A DNA stretch of 43,663 bases. It comes from Alphaproteobacteria bacterium. Its GTDB lineage: Bacteria; Pseudomonadota; Alphaproteobacteria; Micavibrionales; Micavibrionaceae. Shown here piece by piece: positions 1 to 6,973 of this stretch (within the stretch, counting starts at the first letter, position 1; every line of letters begins with the position of its first letter). The notes under the pieces are model-generated. The model did not search any database and was not told where the DNA came from. It saw nothing but the letters and a program-made list of their open reading frames with translations. Where the stretch lies: contig JAKLKY010000014.1 of NCBI GenBank assembly GCA_023150415.1, positions 1-43,663 on the forward strand, read 5' to 3'. The position numbers and the translations under genes are program-made.

Positions 1-195
1 CTGAATTTGCAGCAGAATAATATTGAGGAGCGATAAAAGGACCAACGCCGTAATGCCACCTACAAACAGTACCGTTTCGTAGGAAAGGAAATGGAAGGTC
101 TCGCTCTGCAGATTAATTAATATAGTCAGGCCTGCGGCTATAACCGCGATCATAAATACATAAATCGATATATTGTGTGTGAAGCGTTGCGTCAT
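1..195 (-). CDS. N-terminal fragment of a membrane protein
   Basis: Reading the minus strand from an ATG at 195 gives 65 open codons running off the left edge of the window. Two hydrophobic segments are visible, at about residues 10-28 and 40-64, separated by a short polar loop (LQSETFHF). This resembles the front end of a sensor kinase or cyclase, but no catalytic domain is inside the window. An in-frame stop lies seven codons upstream of the ATG, which supports this start; no clear Shine-Dalgarno sequence is seen. The function cannot be named from this fragment. Confidence 0.5.
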   Translation of the reverse strand, partial: MTQRFTHNISIYVFMIAVIAAGLTILINLQSETFHFLSYETVLFVGGITALVLLSLLNIILLQIQ

Positions 196-318
196 AGCAT
201 TTCTAATGGAACTTTATTCAATTTAAAACTATATTTCTTGTAGTGTCAAAAAACATTGCATTTCGTAAGCGAGGCCGAACGGGCCTAGCTCGTATCCAAG
301 AACAGGGAGCGGCAATCG

Positions 319-786
319 ATGAACAGTATTATTCAATGGTTTCGTGGTGGTGAAAATTTTCACTATCATAATCTTATTCATTGTATGGATCATGACTACA
401 TCATGATTGTCTTGGTTATTGCGGCCTGTATCGGTGTTTTTACCGGTTATATGATGATTGCGCGAAAATGGTCGGAGGCAGCGCGCGCCGCTCCTGACAG
501 TGAAGCAAAAAAAGCGCTGACTGACCTGAAATGGATTTTCATTTTTTGCGCGCTGTGCGGCTATATGTGGGTCGTGATGGAAGTTCTCTGGCCAGCTTGG
601 CGCTTGTATTTCATATTCTTGATTGCCTTGAATTTCTTCACATGGCGTTACGTCTTGCGGAGTATTCGTGGCCTCGAGAAAGTCTACACTTATCTTAAAG
701 ATCGCGACCAGTTGATTCGGGAAATCATGACCCAGAAAAACGAAATTCAAGACTTGCAACGACGACTGAGCCAAACCTCCCACTGA
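319..786 (+). CDS. Three-TM membrane protein of unknown function
   Basis: The 155-residue product has a short N-terminus rich in His and Tyr, hydrophobic segments at roughly residues 27-46, 72-90 and 93-110, and a charged C-terminal tail (about 115-155) that reads as a coiled coil (heptad Leu/Ile with many Glu, Arg and Gln). GGGAG lies about 8 bases before the ATG. The layout, a small membrane module followed by a coiled coil, is seen in signalling proteins that have lost or never had an output domain, but I do not recognise a family. It is divergent from the partial membrane gene at the window edge. A longer open frame on the opposite strand looks like a shadow because it has no membrane or domain signal. 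Confidence 0.6.
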   Translation: MNSIIQWFRGGENFHYHNLIHCMDHDYIMIVLVIAACIGVFTGYMMIARKWSEAARAAPDSEAKKALTDLKWIFIFCALCGYMWVVMEVLWPAWRLYFIFLIALNFFTWRYVLRSIRGLEKVYTYLKDRDQLIREIMTQKNEIQDLQRRLSQTSH

Positions 787-804
787 CATTGGCGCTGCCT
801 TCTA

Positions 805-990
805 TTACAGGGCAGGGGGTGGGGGTGTCCGGCCTCGTACTACATGAAGGACTGCTGTGATAATGAACAGGATCAGAAAGACGACAAATAAAATCCGCGC
901 GATTTCAACAGAGACCGCCGCAATGCCCCCAAATCCCAATACTGCTGCAATTAATGCAACGACAAGAAATGTAATCGCCCATCCAAGCAT
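805..990 (-). CDS. DUF1328 (YtjA-family) small membrane protein
   Basis: The 61-residue protein begins [19 protein letters not shown] and continues with a second hydrophobic segment, matching the DUF1328/YtjA family of two-TM stress-associated membrane peptides (usually 50-60 residues). The start at 990 was chosen because GGAGG stands 7-8 bases upstream and the family starts with MLxWA; a further upstream Met would add 12 non-family residues. The C-terminus ends in a Pro-rich tail. About 50 bases upstream lies a GGAAC-N16-GGTT element on the same strand, the pattern of an EcfG general-stress sigma promoter. Biochemical function is unknown in the family; a role in envelope or general stress is inferred from the promoter and neighbours. 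Confidence 0.88.
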   Translation of the reverse strand: MLGWAITFLVVALIAAVLGFGGIAAVSVEIARILFVVFLILFIITAVLHVVRGRTPPPPAL

Positions 991-1036
991 AATGTCCTCC
1001 TTTTCGAGTTTAATAAACACTAACACTGTGATATCT

Positions 1037-1061
1037 AACCATTAAATTCTGATAGAGTTCC
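1037..1061 (-). promoter_or_regulatory. EcfG-like promoter of the DUF1328 gene
   Basis: On the minus strand GGAAC (1061-1057) is followed after 16 bases by GGTT (1040-1037), one mismatch from the alphaproteobacterial EcfG consensus GGAAC-N16/17-CGTT. The gene it would serve starts at 990. The GGAAC box is one half of the palindrome GTTCCCTGGAAC, whose other half faces the gene at 1111. Confidence 0.5.
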
Positions 1062-1063
1062 CT

Positions 1064-1088
1064 GGAACTTTTAAGCGCTCTGGCCATT
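1064..1088 (+). promoter_or_regulatory. Possible EcfG-like promoter of the gene at 1111
   Basis: GGAAC at 1064-1068 is followed after 16 bases by CATT (1085-1088), one mismatch from CGTT, and the ATG of the anti-sigma-like gene is 23 bases further on. It shares its -35 palindrome with the divergent element. The mismatch is at the more conserved G, so this is weaker than the other candidates. Confidence 0.3.
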
Positions 1089-1110
1089 ATCTCAATAAAG
1101 ATAGGGACAT

Positions 1111-1374
1111 ATGGATTTTTCTACTCATGATGATTTTGACATACAGGCGCTCGTGGATTATGAGTTGAGCTACGAAAGCGAGAAATCCGTACGTCAGTAT
1201 GTGGAAGCGAACCCCGGAGCCAAAAAGCGTTACGAGGAATTACGCAGGCAGAAGATGCTTTTGCAGGCGTGGTGGCAGCAAAGTTCAGCGCAGGCATCCC
1301 AGTCAAAATATCTGTTGATTTATCCAGCCTGCGAACAGAATGGGAGCAGCGTTTATAGTACTGTCATTCATTGA
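1111..1374 (+). CDS. Small anti-sigma-factor-like protein, possibly frameshifted
   Basis: Residues 10-50 (ALVDYELSYESE...ANPGAKKRYEELRRQ) follow the pattern of the N-terminal helical domain of group IV anti-sigma factors: a short acidic start, one Asp-Tyr/Gly-Glu-Leu turn, then a helix ending in PxxxxRYxxLRRQ. The product is only 87 residues, with no zinc ligands and no membrane segment. The last 25 residues look unlike protein of this family, whereas the +2 frame over the same stretch reads ...IPVKISVDLSSLRTEWEQRL and stops at 1358. That is a more typical amphipathic C-terminus. A frameshift around 1275-1290 (real or sequencing) is therefore possible. The gene sits next to stress genes with EcfG-type promoters. 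Confidence 0.5.
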   Translation: MDFSTHDDFDIQALVDYELSYESEKSVRQYVEANPGAKKRYEELRRQKMLLQAWWQQSSAQASQSKYLLIYPACEQNGSSVYSTVIH

Positions 1375-1396
1375 TTTTCTGCCCTAGATTAACGTC

Positions 1397-2479
1397 ATGG
1401 ATATGAGAGAGCGTTACGCCCGGCAGATGCGTTTACCTGAAATCGGCGCTGTGGGACAAGAGAAACTGGCTCAGGCGCGCGTACTGTGTGTTGGGGCGGG
1501 CGGCCTGGGTTGCCCGGCGCTGTTATATTTGGCGGCTGCTGGCCTAGGGCATTTAGGCATTGTTGATTTTGACCATGTTGAAGAAAGCAATCTTCAGCGC
1601 CAAGTTCTTTTTAACGTATCCGATATTGGCCAACCCAAAGCGCAGGCGGCACGTGCTCATCTGCTGTCGCTAAATCCTTCTCTCACAATTCATATCCATG
1701 AATACGCGCTTAATGCGGAGACGGCCCCAGATGTGTTTGAAGCTTATGATTTTATAATCGATGGCACTGATAATTTCACAGCAAAGTTTTTGATTAACGA
1801 TGCGGCTGTGAAGTTTGGAAAGCCTTGGATTTATGGTGCCATACAGGGATTTCAGGGCCATGTCGCCGTGTTCGATGCGGCGCGCGGGGCATGTTATCGT
1901 TGTTTGTATCCGCATCCCCCGCAAGAGGAAATTCTCAATTGCGCGCAGGCAGGTGTAATTGGTGCTGTCGCTGGCATGGTTGGCCTTACGCAAGCGCTGC
2001 AGATAATACAACTGATTGTCGCTCATGAAAGTTTTCAGCCTTTAATAAACCGCTTGTGGATATTGGATACGCGCAGCATGAGCACACGCATATTTTCTCT
2101 TGATAAGGATCCACTCTGCGTAACTTGCGGCAAAAAAGATTCGGAAATCGTTCTGCATGATGAAATTGGAACTTGCACAGGGGTGCAAGATATTACACTT
2201 GATCAGTTAGAGGCATTAAAACACGCCATTGTCCTAGATGTACGCGAACAAGAAGAATGGGATGCAGGTTTTATTCCAGGCGCGAAGTTGTGGCCGCTCT
2301 CACAATTCCTGGCTGGAATGCTGCCGCGTCATCTCACGCGTGAGCAGGAGATCGTCCTTTATTGCCGCAGTGGCAAGCGTAGCCAAGCCGCTGGAAAAAT
2401 TCTCATAGGAACTGGATATAAGAAAATTTATAATCTTGCTGGCGGCTACGAAGCCTGGCGCGGCGCCGGACCTGTCTGA
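1397..2479 (+). CDS. MoeB/ThiF-type adenylyltransferase with C-terminal rhodanese domain
   Basis: The 360-residue protein has an E1-like domain (residues 1-250) with the nucleotide-binding GAGGLG (about 34-39), the IVDFDxVExSNLxRQ stretch, and DGTDNF. Two Cys pairs, CYRC (about 172-175) and CVTC (about 245-248), form the usual structural zinc site. A rhodanese domain follows (about 270-358) with the active-site loop YCRSGKRS. This architecture (MoeZ/MOCS3/UBA4-like) adenylates the C-terminus of a ubiquitin-like sulfur carrier (MoaD or ThiS) and can pass sulfur to it. No sulfur-carrier gene lies beside it, so molybdopterin and thiamin roles cannot be separated; thiC is present 14 kb away. No strong Shine-Dalgarno sequence is visible at the ATG; an in-frame ATG six bases later is equally possible. 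Confidence 0.9.
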   Translation: MDMRERYARQMRLPEIGAVGQEKLAQARVLCVGAGGLGCPALLYLAAAGLGHLGIVDFDHVEESNLQRQVLFNVSDIGQPKAQAARAHLLSLNPSLTIHIHEYALNAETAPDVFEAYDFIIDGTDNFTAKFLINDAAVKFGKPWIYGAIQGFQGHVAVFDAARGACYRCLYPHPPQEEILNCAQAGVIGAVAGMVGLTQALQIIQLIVAHESFQPLINRLWILDTRSMSTRIFSLDKDPLCVTCGKKDSEIVLHDEIGTCTGVQDITLDQLEALKHAIVLDVREQEEWDAGFIPGAKLWPLSQFLAGMLPRHLTREQEIVLYCRSGKRSQAAGKILIGTGYKKIYNLAGGYEAWRGAGPV

Positions 2480-2494
2480 ATTTGGCTGTGAGTG

Positions 2495-2953
2495 TCATGC
2501 GGCGTGTCCTGTCGCTTGTTGTACAACGTTGGTAATTTCATCCTTGTTGTCGTTGGACCGGATGATTCGGCCGAATGTCAGGACGCCGCAGAGGGTCCCG
2601 TCTTCACTCTTAACCACCAGGCGGCTGACTTGATAATTGTTCATCTGCTTTGCCGCATCTTCCAGCGAGTCTTCTTCAGCGCAGGCACACACATCCGATG
2701 TCATATATTGGCTAACTTTTTCCTCGGCAGGATTCTTGCCGTCGCACACAGCACGGATCACGATATCTCGATCTGTAATGATACCCATCGGCGACGCAGG
2801 GTCTTCTCCGACCGGAAGAAAGCCGCAATTGATTTCTTTCATTTTCTGCGCTGCTTCCTGCAGTGTTGCATCAGGACCAATCATGGCCAAATTTGATTCC
2901 ATTAAATCCTTTACTTTTGTGCTTGCGCCATTCCTATTCATGTCGCTAATCAT
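2495..2953 (-). CDS. CBS-pair domain protein
   Basis: The 152-residue protein carries two CBS motifs in tandem. The first, about residues 12-75, includes the stretch GFLPVGE followed by GIITDRDIVIRAV; the second, about 80-140, includes YQVSRLVV and GVLTFGRI. Stand-alone CBS pairs usually bind adenosine nucleotides and regulate partners. I chose the start at 2953 because GGAGG stands 6 bases before it; two alternative Met codons (2965 and 2941) are nearby, and a longer frame upstream overlaps the neighbouring gene. A GGAAC-N16-TGTT element upstream marks it as a likely member of the EcfG stress regulon. It converges with the MoeB-like gene, whose stop is 15 bases away. Confidence 0.88.
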   Translation of the reverse strand: MISDMNRNGASTKVKDLMESNLAMIGPDATLQEAAQKMKEINCGFLPVGEDPASPMGIITDRDIVIRAVCDGKNPAEEKVSQYMTSDVCACAEEDSLEDAAKQMNNYQVSRLVVKSEDGTLCGVLTFGRIIRSNDNKDEITNVVQQATGHAA

Positions 2954-2990
2954 GTTTGCCTCCATTGCCTTGATGTTGGAATAGATGAAC

Positions 2991-3015
2991 AACACACGGC
3001 ATGCGCCTTGGTTCC
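2991..3015 (-). promoter_or_regulatory. EcfG-like promoter of the CBS gene
   Basis: On the minus strand GGAAC (3015-3011) is followed after 16 bases by TGTT (2994-2991), one mismatch to CGTT. It lies about 40 bases upstream of the chosen CBS start, in the short gap behind the DUF6496 gene. Confidence 0.45.
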
Positions 3016-3020
3016 GCGCT

Positions 3021-3248
3021 TTAGGACTTCTTTCGCGCAGACTGTGCTTTTTGTTTTGTGCGCTGCAGATTGCGCTTATTTCTTGCGGGTGTTTCATATT
3101 TTGATGCGCCGGCCTCATGGAGACCGATCGCAATCGCTTGCTTGCGGCTTTTGACTATCAGGCCACTGCTTGATTGCAAATCGCCAAGCTTATAGTCATG
3201 CATCACATCATGCATGATCTGTTTTTGCGTTTTTGATTGCTTCTTCAT
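3021..3248 (-). CDS. DUF6496 family protein
   Basis: The 75-residue, Lys/Arg-rich protein has the family core: KQIMHDVMHDYKLGDLQSSS followed by a VKSRKQAIAIGLHEAGASK segment. Such proteins are common in rhizobia and relatives, often near stress genes; the function is unknown, and the basic composition would suit nucleic-acid contact. AAAGGAT stands about 8 bases upstream of the ATG. It lies 70 bases behind the disordered-protein gene on the same strand, with a hairpin between them, so it may be read through from the EcfG promoter upstream of that gene or have its own. Confidence 0.85.
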   Translation of the reverse strand: MKKQSKTQKQIMHDVMHDYKLGDLQSSSGLIVKSRKQAIAIGLHEAGASKYETPARNKRNLQRTKQKAQSARKKS

Positions 3249-3272
3249 GCTAGTTATCCTTTCAAATGAAAA

Positions 3273-3299
3273 GAGAGAGTTTCATGACGAAACTCTCTC
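3273..3299 (-). terminator. Hairpin terminator behind the disordered-protein gene
   Basis: An 11-bp perfect inverted repeat (GAGAGAGTTTC / GAAACTCTCTC) encloses a 5-base loop. On the minus strand it is followed by TTTTC. It stands between the stop of the upstream gene (3318) and the start of DUF6496 (3248), so it could end or attenuate transcription. Confidence 0.6.
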
Positions 3300-3317
3300 C
3301 TTCACGCAGAATTAATC

Positions 3318-3947
3318 TTAGTAATTACCGCGGTTGTAAGAACCTGTGGATCCATAAGGTCCGCTGCGCCCCATTCTTCCACGACCATAATCATCGCCAT
3401 ATTGCTGGCCGTAGCGGTAATTGCCGGAATATTCACGGCCATAGCCTGATGAGGAGTCCTGATCCCAATCTTGCGTATCGTCCTGGCTGCTGCCGTAATG
3501 GCCGCCATAATTCATATCTGAATTATCATTCTCATCCTGGTCATAGGATTCATAGGACGATCTGCCGGAGGAGCGCCCTTGTTGTCCGCCATAATTTTCT
3601 TGGCCATATCCTTGGGATCCATATCCAGAGCCGTAACGTTGCGAACCATATCCTTGTGATCCGTATCCTTGTGATCCGTATCCCTCAGATCCATATGCCT
3701 GCGACCCGTATTGTGAGCGACCATGCGAACCATAGCGCCCCGATGCAGCACGGACATTATTCCAATCGTCGCCACTCGATCCGTAATAGTCATCTCGTCC
3801 TTGCGATTGATTGCGATCACCTGAATAGCGGGTTCCCGTTTCAAAGCGATCATCATCATAACTATGCCCTTGACGTGAACCACCATAACTCGTTCCACCG
3901 TAATTATTATTGTCACGGTATCCATGCTGTCCGTAATTGTTTGCCAT
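3318..3947 (-). CDS. Tyr/Gly/Ser/Gln-rich intrinsically disordered protein
   Basis: The 209-residue protein is almost wholly low complexity: Gly, Tyr, Ser, Gln, Asp, Asn and Arg dominate, with nearly no aliphatic residues. The centre (about residues 75-115) holds tandem YGSQG-type units encoded by a 15-bp tandem repeat (about 3600-3715), so copy-number change would keep the frame. Flanks contain RYG, GRGR and SSYES patches. The composition resembles FUS-like prion domains and the Tyr/Gly-rich N-termini of some rhizobial small proteins. No folded domain, signal peptide or membrane segment is visible. The start at 3947 fits AAGGA 9 bases upstream; a Met three codons earlier lacks spacing. An exact EcfG-type promoter lies about 55 bases upstream. 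Function is unknown; a stress-induced condensate or protectant role is inference. Confidence 0.75.
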   Translation of the reverse strand: MANNYGQHGYRDNNNYGGTSYGGSRQGHSYDDDRFETGTRYSGDRNQSQGRDDYYGSSGDDWNNVRAASGRYGSHGRSQYGSQAYGSEGYGSQGYGSQGYGSQRYGSGYGSQGYGQENYGGQQGRSSGRSSYESYDQDENDNSDMNYGGHYGSSQDDTQDWDQDSSSGYGREYSGNYRYGQQYGDDYGRGRMGRSGPYGSTGSYNRGNY

Positions 3948-4001
3948 GGTCTTCATCCTTTCATGTTGCTGTGTTCATGTTGAATTGGATTGTAAAAAAG
4001 C

Positions 4002-4027
4002 AACGAGTCAGAATTCACTCTTGTTCC
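4002..4027 (-). promoter_or_regulatory. EcfG promoter of the disordered-protein gene
   Basis: On the minus strand GGAAC (4027-4023) is followed after exactly 17 bases by CGTT (4005-4002). This is a full match to the known EcfG consensus of alphaproteobacteria. The gene starts at 3947, leaving a leader of about 45 bases. Confidence 0.7.
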
Positions 4028-4035
4028 CTGCGTGT

Positions 4036-4060
4036 GGAACATTTCGGGCTTCAGTGGGTT
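4036..4060 (+). promoter_or_regulatory. EcfG-like promoter of the DUF4142 gene
   Basis: GGAAC (4036-4040) is followed after 16 bases by GGTT (4057-4060), one mismatch to CGTT and the same variant as before DUF1328. The DUF4142 start is 68 bases further. It lies back to back with the exact EcfG promoter on the other strand. Confidence 0.5.
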
Positions 4061-4127
4061 AGCAGTGCAGGATAATGGGAGCGCGATCTGTTTTGCGGAT
4101 CTCATCCAAATTTAGATGGAGATTTTT

Positions 4128-4670
4128 ATGAGATTACTTGCATCTGTAATAATCGTGGGTCTTGTTTCGATTATGCATGTGTCGCTTGCATATTCACAGG
4201 ATGGTGCAAGTCCTGGCGCACAAAGCTTTGTTAATCAGGCGGCCATCGGCAATCGATTTGAAATCCAGTCAAGTGAACTTGCGATCGAACGATCGGATAA
4301 TGAAAGCATCTTGAATTTTGCACGCATGATGATTGAAGACCACACGAAGGCGGGAACTGAACTTAAAGAAGCCATTCTTGAAGTAAATAACGTGTCAGTA
4401 GTTAGAACCCCCGCTGAGATTCTGGATGCAGACCATCAAAGAAAATTAGAGGCTCTGCGCAATGCGTCACAGGATTCATTTGATGCACACTATGTACACA
4501 TACAGGTCCAGGCGCATGACGAAGCTGTGCGTCTTTTTGATCAGTATGCAGCACAAGGCACGCAGCCCGAATTAAGGGATTTTGCTGCGCAGACGTTGCC
4601 TACACTACGCGAGCACCAGCAACAGATAAAAACTTTGGCAAACAAATTTCCAAACCTGAAAGGAGAATAA
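4128..4670 (+). CDS. DUF4142 secreted four-helix protein
   Basis: The 180-residue protein starts with a signal peptide (MRLLASVIIVGLVSIMHVSLAYS) followed by the DUF4142 domain. The family signature is visible: FVNQAAIGNRFEIQSSELA near the start, then FARMMIEDHTKAG, and DAHYVHIQVQAHDEAVRLFD later. It is thought to fold as a periplasmic ferritin-like helical bundle; no activity is established. GGAG sits 6 bases before the chosen Met at 4128; a Met four codons upstream lacks a site. It is followed after 2 bases by the membrane-protein gene at 4673, so the two form an operon, probably under the EcfG-like promoter upstream. Confidence 0.88.
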   Translation: MRLLASVIIVGLVSIMHVSLAYSQDGASPGAQSFVNQAAIGNRFEIQSSELAIERSDNESILNFARMMIEDHTKAGTELKEAILEVNNVSVVRTPAEILDADHQRKLEALRNASQDSFDAHYVHIQVQAHDEAVRLFDQYAAQGTQPELRDFAAQTLPTLREHQQQIKTLANKFPNLKGE

Positions 4671-4672
4671 CC

Positions 4673-5410
4673 ATGACACCACAAGGCACCGCCATTCCCG
4701 GCAATCCCTACTACGAAGGGACAAAAAATCAGGCAACATCTGGTCCCCCGCATGAGCGAGAGACAATGGGTTTATTCCGTCGTCTGTCGTGGAGTGCAAT
4801 TTTTGCAGGCCTTGTCATCGCCTTTGCTGTGCAAATGATTCTAAATCTGGCGGGCATGGGAATCGGCTTTGCCGTGCTTGATGCGACCGATAATCCTGCC
4901 GGTGCGGGCTACGAATTTTCATGGGGTGCTGCAATTTGGTGGATGATTGCAGGCGTCATTGCTTCTTATGCCGGCGGTTATGCGGCAGGAAAGCTGTGTG
5001 GTGAAACGGCACCCATGGCTTGTGGATGGCATGGCTTAACCTCCTGGGCGACCTCCATTCTTGTGGTGGGCTTTATATTGGCCAGTGCAGCTGGCGGCAC
5101 AGCAGCAAGTGTGAATAGCCCGTTTCAGATCGTGATGGACCGTCAGGTTGCAACCATCAGCGCGGAGCGGGGAATAGAAACCGCACCCGCGACAACCACG
5201 ACACGCACGGCTACAAATGGTAGCGCGGCAAATAATGTCTCTCCTTCAGCCGGAACCGATGTGAACGCCATCAGTTCTGACACACTCTCAGCCGCGGCTC
5301 TAGCCAGCGCGGTGGCGCTTATTCTGGGCGGTGTTGCCGCCTGGTATGGCGGCCGTGCTGGGACTGCGCGTCTTGAGGGAAGGCCGCAGCATGTCAATGT
5401 CCGGGCCTAG
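4673..5410 (+). CDS. Four-TM membrane protein (stress operon)
   Basis: The 245-residue protein has a hydrophilic start, then hydrophobic segments at about residues 40-68, 84-106, 118-142 and 205-224, separated by a Thr/Ala/Asn-rich extracytoplasmic loop (about 160-200). WSAIFAGLVIAFAVQMILNL and GAAIWWMIAGVIASYAGGY resemble a family of alphaproteobacterial membrane proteins often annotated loosely as PhnA-like; this does not imply phosphonate metabolism. AAGGAGA precedes the ATG, and the start is 2 bases after the DUF4142 stop, so the genes are translationally linked. Role unknown; envelope stress is inferred from position. Confidence 0.75.
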   Translation: MTPQGTAIPGNPYYEGTKNQATSGPPHERETMGLFRRLSWSAIFAGLVIAFAVQMILNLAGMGIGFAVLDATDNPAGAGYEFSWGAAIWWMIAGVIASYAGGYAAGKLCGETAPMACGWHGLTSWATSILVVGFILASAAGGTAASVNSPFQIVMDRQVATISAERGIETAPATTTTRTATNGSAANNVSPSAGTDVNAISSDTLSAAALASAVALILGGVAAWYGGRAGTARLEGRPQHVNVRA

Positions 5411-5427
5411 TCACCTGTGAAATCCAA

Positions 5428-5457
5428 AATAAGACCTGCCCAAGGGCAGGTCTTATT
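5428..5457. terminator. Bidirectional hairpin terminator
   Basis: A perfect 14-bp inverted repeat (AATAAGACCTGCCC / GGGCAGGTCTTATT) has a 2-base centre. The plus side ends the DUF4142 operon and the minus side ends the tRNA-Thr transcript, where it continues into TTATTTTGG. Confidence 0.8.
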
Positions 5458-5524
5458 CTATGCATAATACCGTTTTGATCTTTATCGGTGCTATCGTGCT
5501 CGTGTATGCGGCCACTAGACTTAA

Positions 5525-5599
5525 TGGTGCCGGTTGAGGGGATTGAACCCCCGACCTTCGGTTTACAAAACCGCTGCTCTACCGCTGAGCTAAACCGGC
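5525..5599 (-). tRNA. tRNA-Thr (anticodon TGT)
   Basis: The minus strand folds as a complete cloverleaf. The acceptor GCCGGTT pairs with AACCGGC, the D-stem is GCTC/GAGC, and the anticodon arm carries loop TTTGTAA with anticodon TGT. The T-arm contains TTCAATC, and CCA is encoded at the 3' end. The first anticodon-stem pair is a G-A mismatch. It is transcribed toward the hairpin at 5428-5457. Confidence 0.95.
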
Positions 5600-5764
5600 C
5601 CATGACCCCAGCCTTCTAACAAAGCACGAGCCATTTGAGAACTGTTTTTTTAATCTTCCTTTCTCAATCCGCGGATAAACCGTGCAAAATGCTGGATTTT
5701 CTGGTAAATTAAGGTATATTAAGCTACATATAAAAAAGTCATCTTAAACGGTGGTGTATTAACT

Positions 5765-6958
5765 TTGTCGGATAAAGACCAAACGCTGCACGATGATGCG
5801 ATCGGCTGGGCCATTTTGTTTGTGGTTCTGGCTGTTTTGGCATGGCTTTTCTGGATTTTCTTCGACACGGAAATTCGGGATGTCGTGCGCTGGATCCGCT
5901 ATGGCGAATTGTGGCTTTTATCGTATGTGCTGCCTGCGGATTATACGGTCAATTTCCGGGGCCAACCGCTCAGCTGGCATGATGCCTTTTCCTATGTACC
6001 GCGCTGGCGTGCTGAGGAAATGGGCTATGATCACCTTGCCTTTATCACCGCTTTGACCATGCAGCCCATGCGCTGGGTGTTCAGTGCTCTGTTTGCGCTT
6101 GCCGCATTTTGGTGCCTGTCCAGCGGCCCGCAGACGCAATTTCGCGTCGCGCTTAATCTGGAAGGGCTGATCCGCCGTCAGGCGCAAAATTTCAGAGTTA
6201 TCGCACCGTTTGTCGATTTTAATCCCGGCACTCAACCCCCGCGTCCGCCGGGCGCACCCGTGCCTGCGGTGTTGCCCTCCTTTGCCGAAGCCTTGAGTGC
6301 GGAAGAATGGCTGGCCTATCATCAGATCCCGGCGCCCGATGGGAAAATTGACGAAGCGGCCGCTTTTAAAGCCCTTAGCAAGCAGCTTATTGCGCGCTGG
6401 CAAGGGGCTATGGCTCTGCAGCCTTATCAGCAAGTCTTGCTGGCGGCCTTCTGCCTGAAGGCCGCGCGCAAGCGTAAAGAGGCTGATGCATTATTGGCGC
6501 GGTTGGCCGAATGCTGGAGCTTTAAGAAGGGTCTGCGCATCAATGGAAAACTGCTGCGTGAGGCGCGTTCTATTTTGCGCAATCGCGATCTAGCCGGCAA
6601 GACATTGGCACAAGCCAATCGCCATGCATTTGTAACAACGGCGCTCTTGCGTGCTCTGGCTTTCGCGCGCGAAGAGGGCGGCGTTCTAGCGCCCGCAACA
6701 TTTGTCTGGCTGCGCGGCCATGACCGGACGTTGTGGTATCCGTTGAACAATCTGGGGCGTCATTCTTTCCACACCGAAGCGATGGGTGCGATGGCACATT
6801 ATAAGGCCGAGCGTATGACGCAGAGGCCCATTCCTGTTCCAAAAATGGAGGATGCAGTAAAAACGATTGTCGAGCACATGGCTTCTACCAATGCGCGACC
6901 GATTCCGCCACTTGATTACAAGGGCGCGGGCAAGAAGGGCATTAAGAAGGCAGCTTAA
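5765..6958 (+). CDS. dotM: DotM/IcmP-like type IVB secretion protein
   Basis: The 397-residue protein matches the DotM/IcmP (IncI TrbA) family. It has two N-terminal membrane segments (about 14-32 and 100-117), a periplasmic loop between them, and a cytosolic C-terminal domain. That domain has the family hallmark FVWLRGHDRTLWYPLNNLGRHSF followed by EAMGAMAHYKAE (about 310-350). In Legionella this protein forms the type IV coupling complex with DotL and helps recruit substrates. The start is a TTG at 5765; no ATG lies suitably near, and the hydrophobic N-terminus begins at once. It is followed 15 bases later by an unknown membrane protein and then DotL. No other Dot/Icm core genes (DotB, DotC, DotD, DotG, DotH) are in the window. 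Confidence 0.85.
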   Translation: MSDKDQTLHDDAIGWAILFVVLAVLAWLFWIFFDTEIRDVVRWIRYGELWLLSYVLPADYTVNFRGQPLSWHDAFSYVPRWRAEEMGYDHLAFITALTMQPMRWVFSALFALAAFWCLSSGPQTQFRVALNLEGLIRRQAQNFRVIAPFVDFNPGTQPPRPPGAPVPAVLPSFAEALSAEEWLAYHQIPAPDGKIDEAAAFKALSKQLIARWQGAMALQPYQQVLLAAFCLKAARKRKEADALLARLAECWSFKKGLRINGKLLREARSILRNRDLAGKTLAQANRHAFVTTALLRALAFAREEGGVLAPATFVWLRGHDRTLWYPLNNLGRHSFHTEAMGAMAHYKAERMTQRPIPVPKMEDAVKTIVEHMASTNARPIPPLDYKGAGKKGIKKAA

Positions 6959-6973
6959 AACCACGAGGATGAT

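Noticed and set aside
229-789. Long minus-strand frame over the membrane gene at 319
   Set aside because: No domain, no membrane segment, no ribosome site; the plus-strand product has clear membrane helices and a coiled coil.
3600-3715. Short regular repeats that could suggest a CRISPR array
   Set aside because: Unit is 15 bp with no spacers, in frame within a coding region.
3266-4075. 269-codon plus-strand frame rich in His and Arg
   Set aside because: It is the antisense shadow of the Tyr/Gly repeat gene; His/Arg richness results from the complement of the repeat codons.
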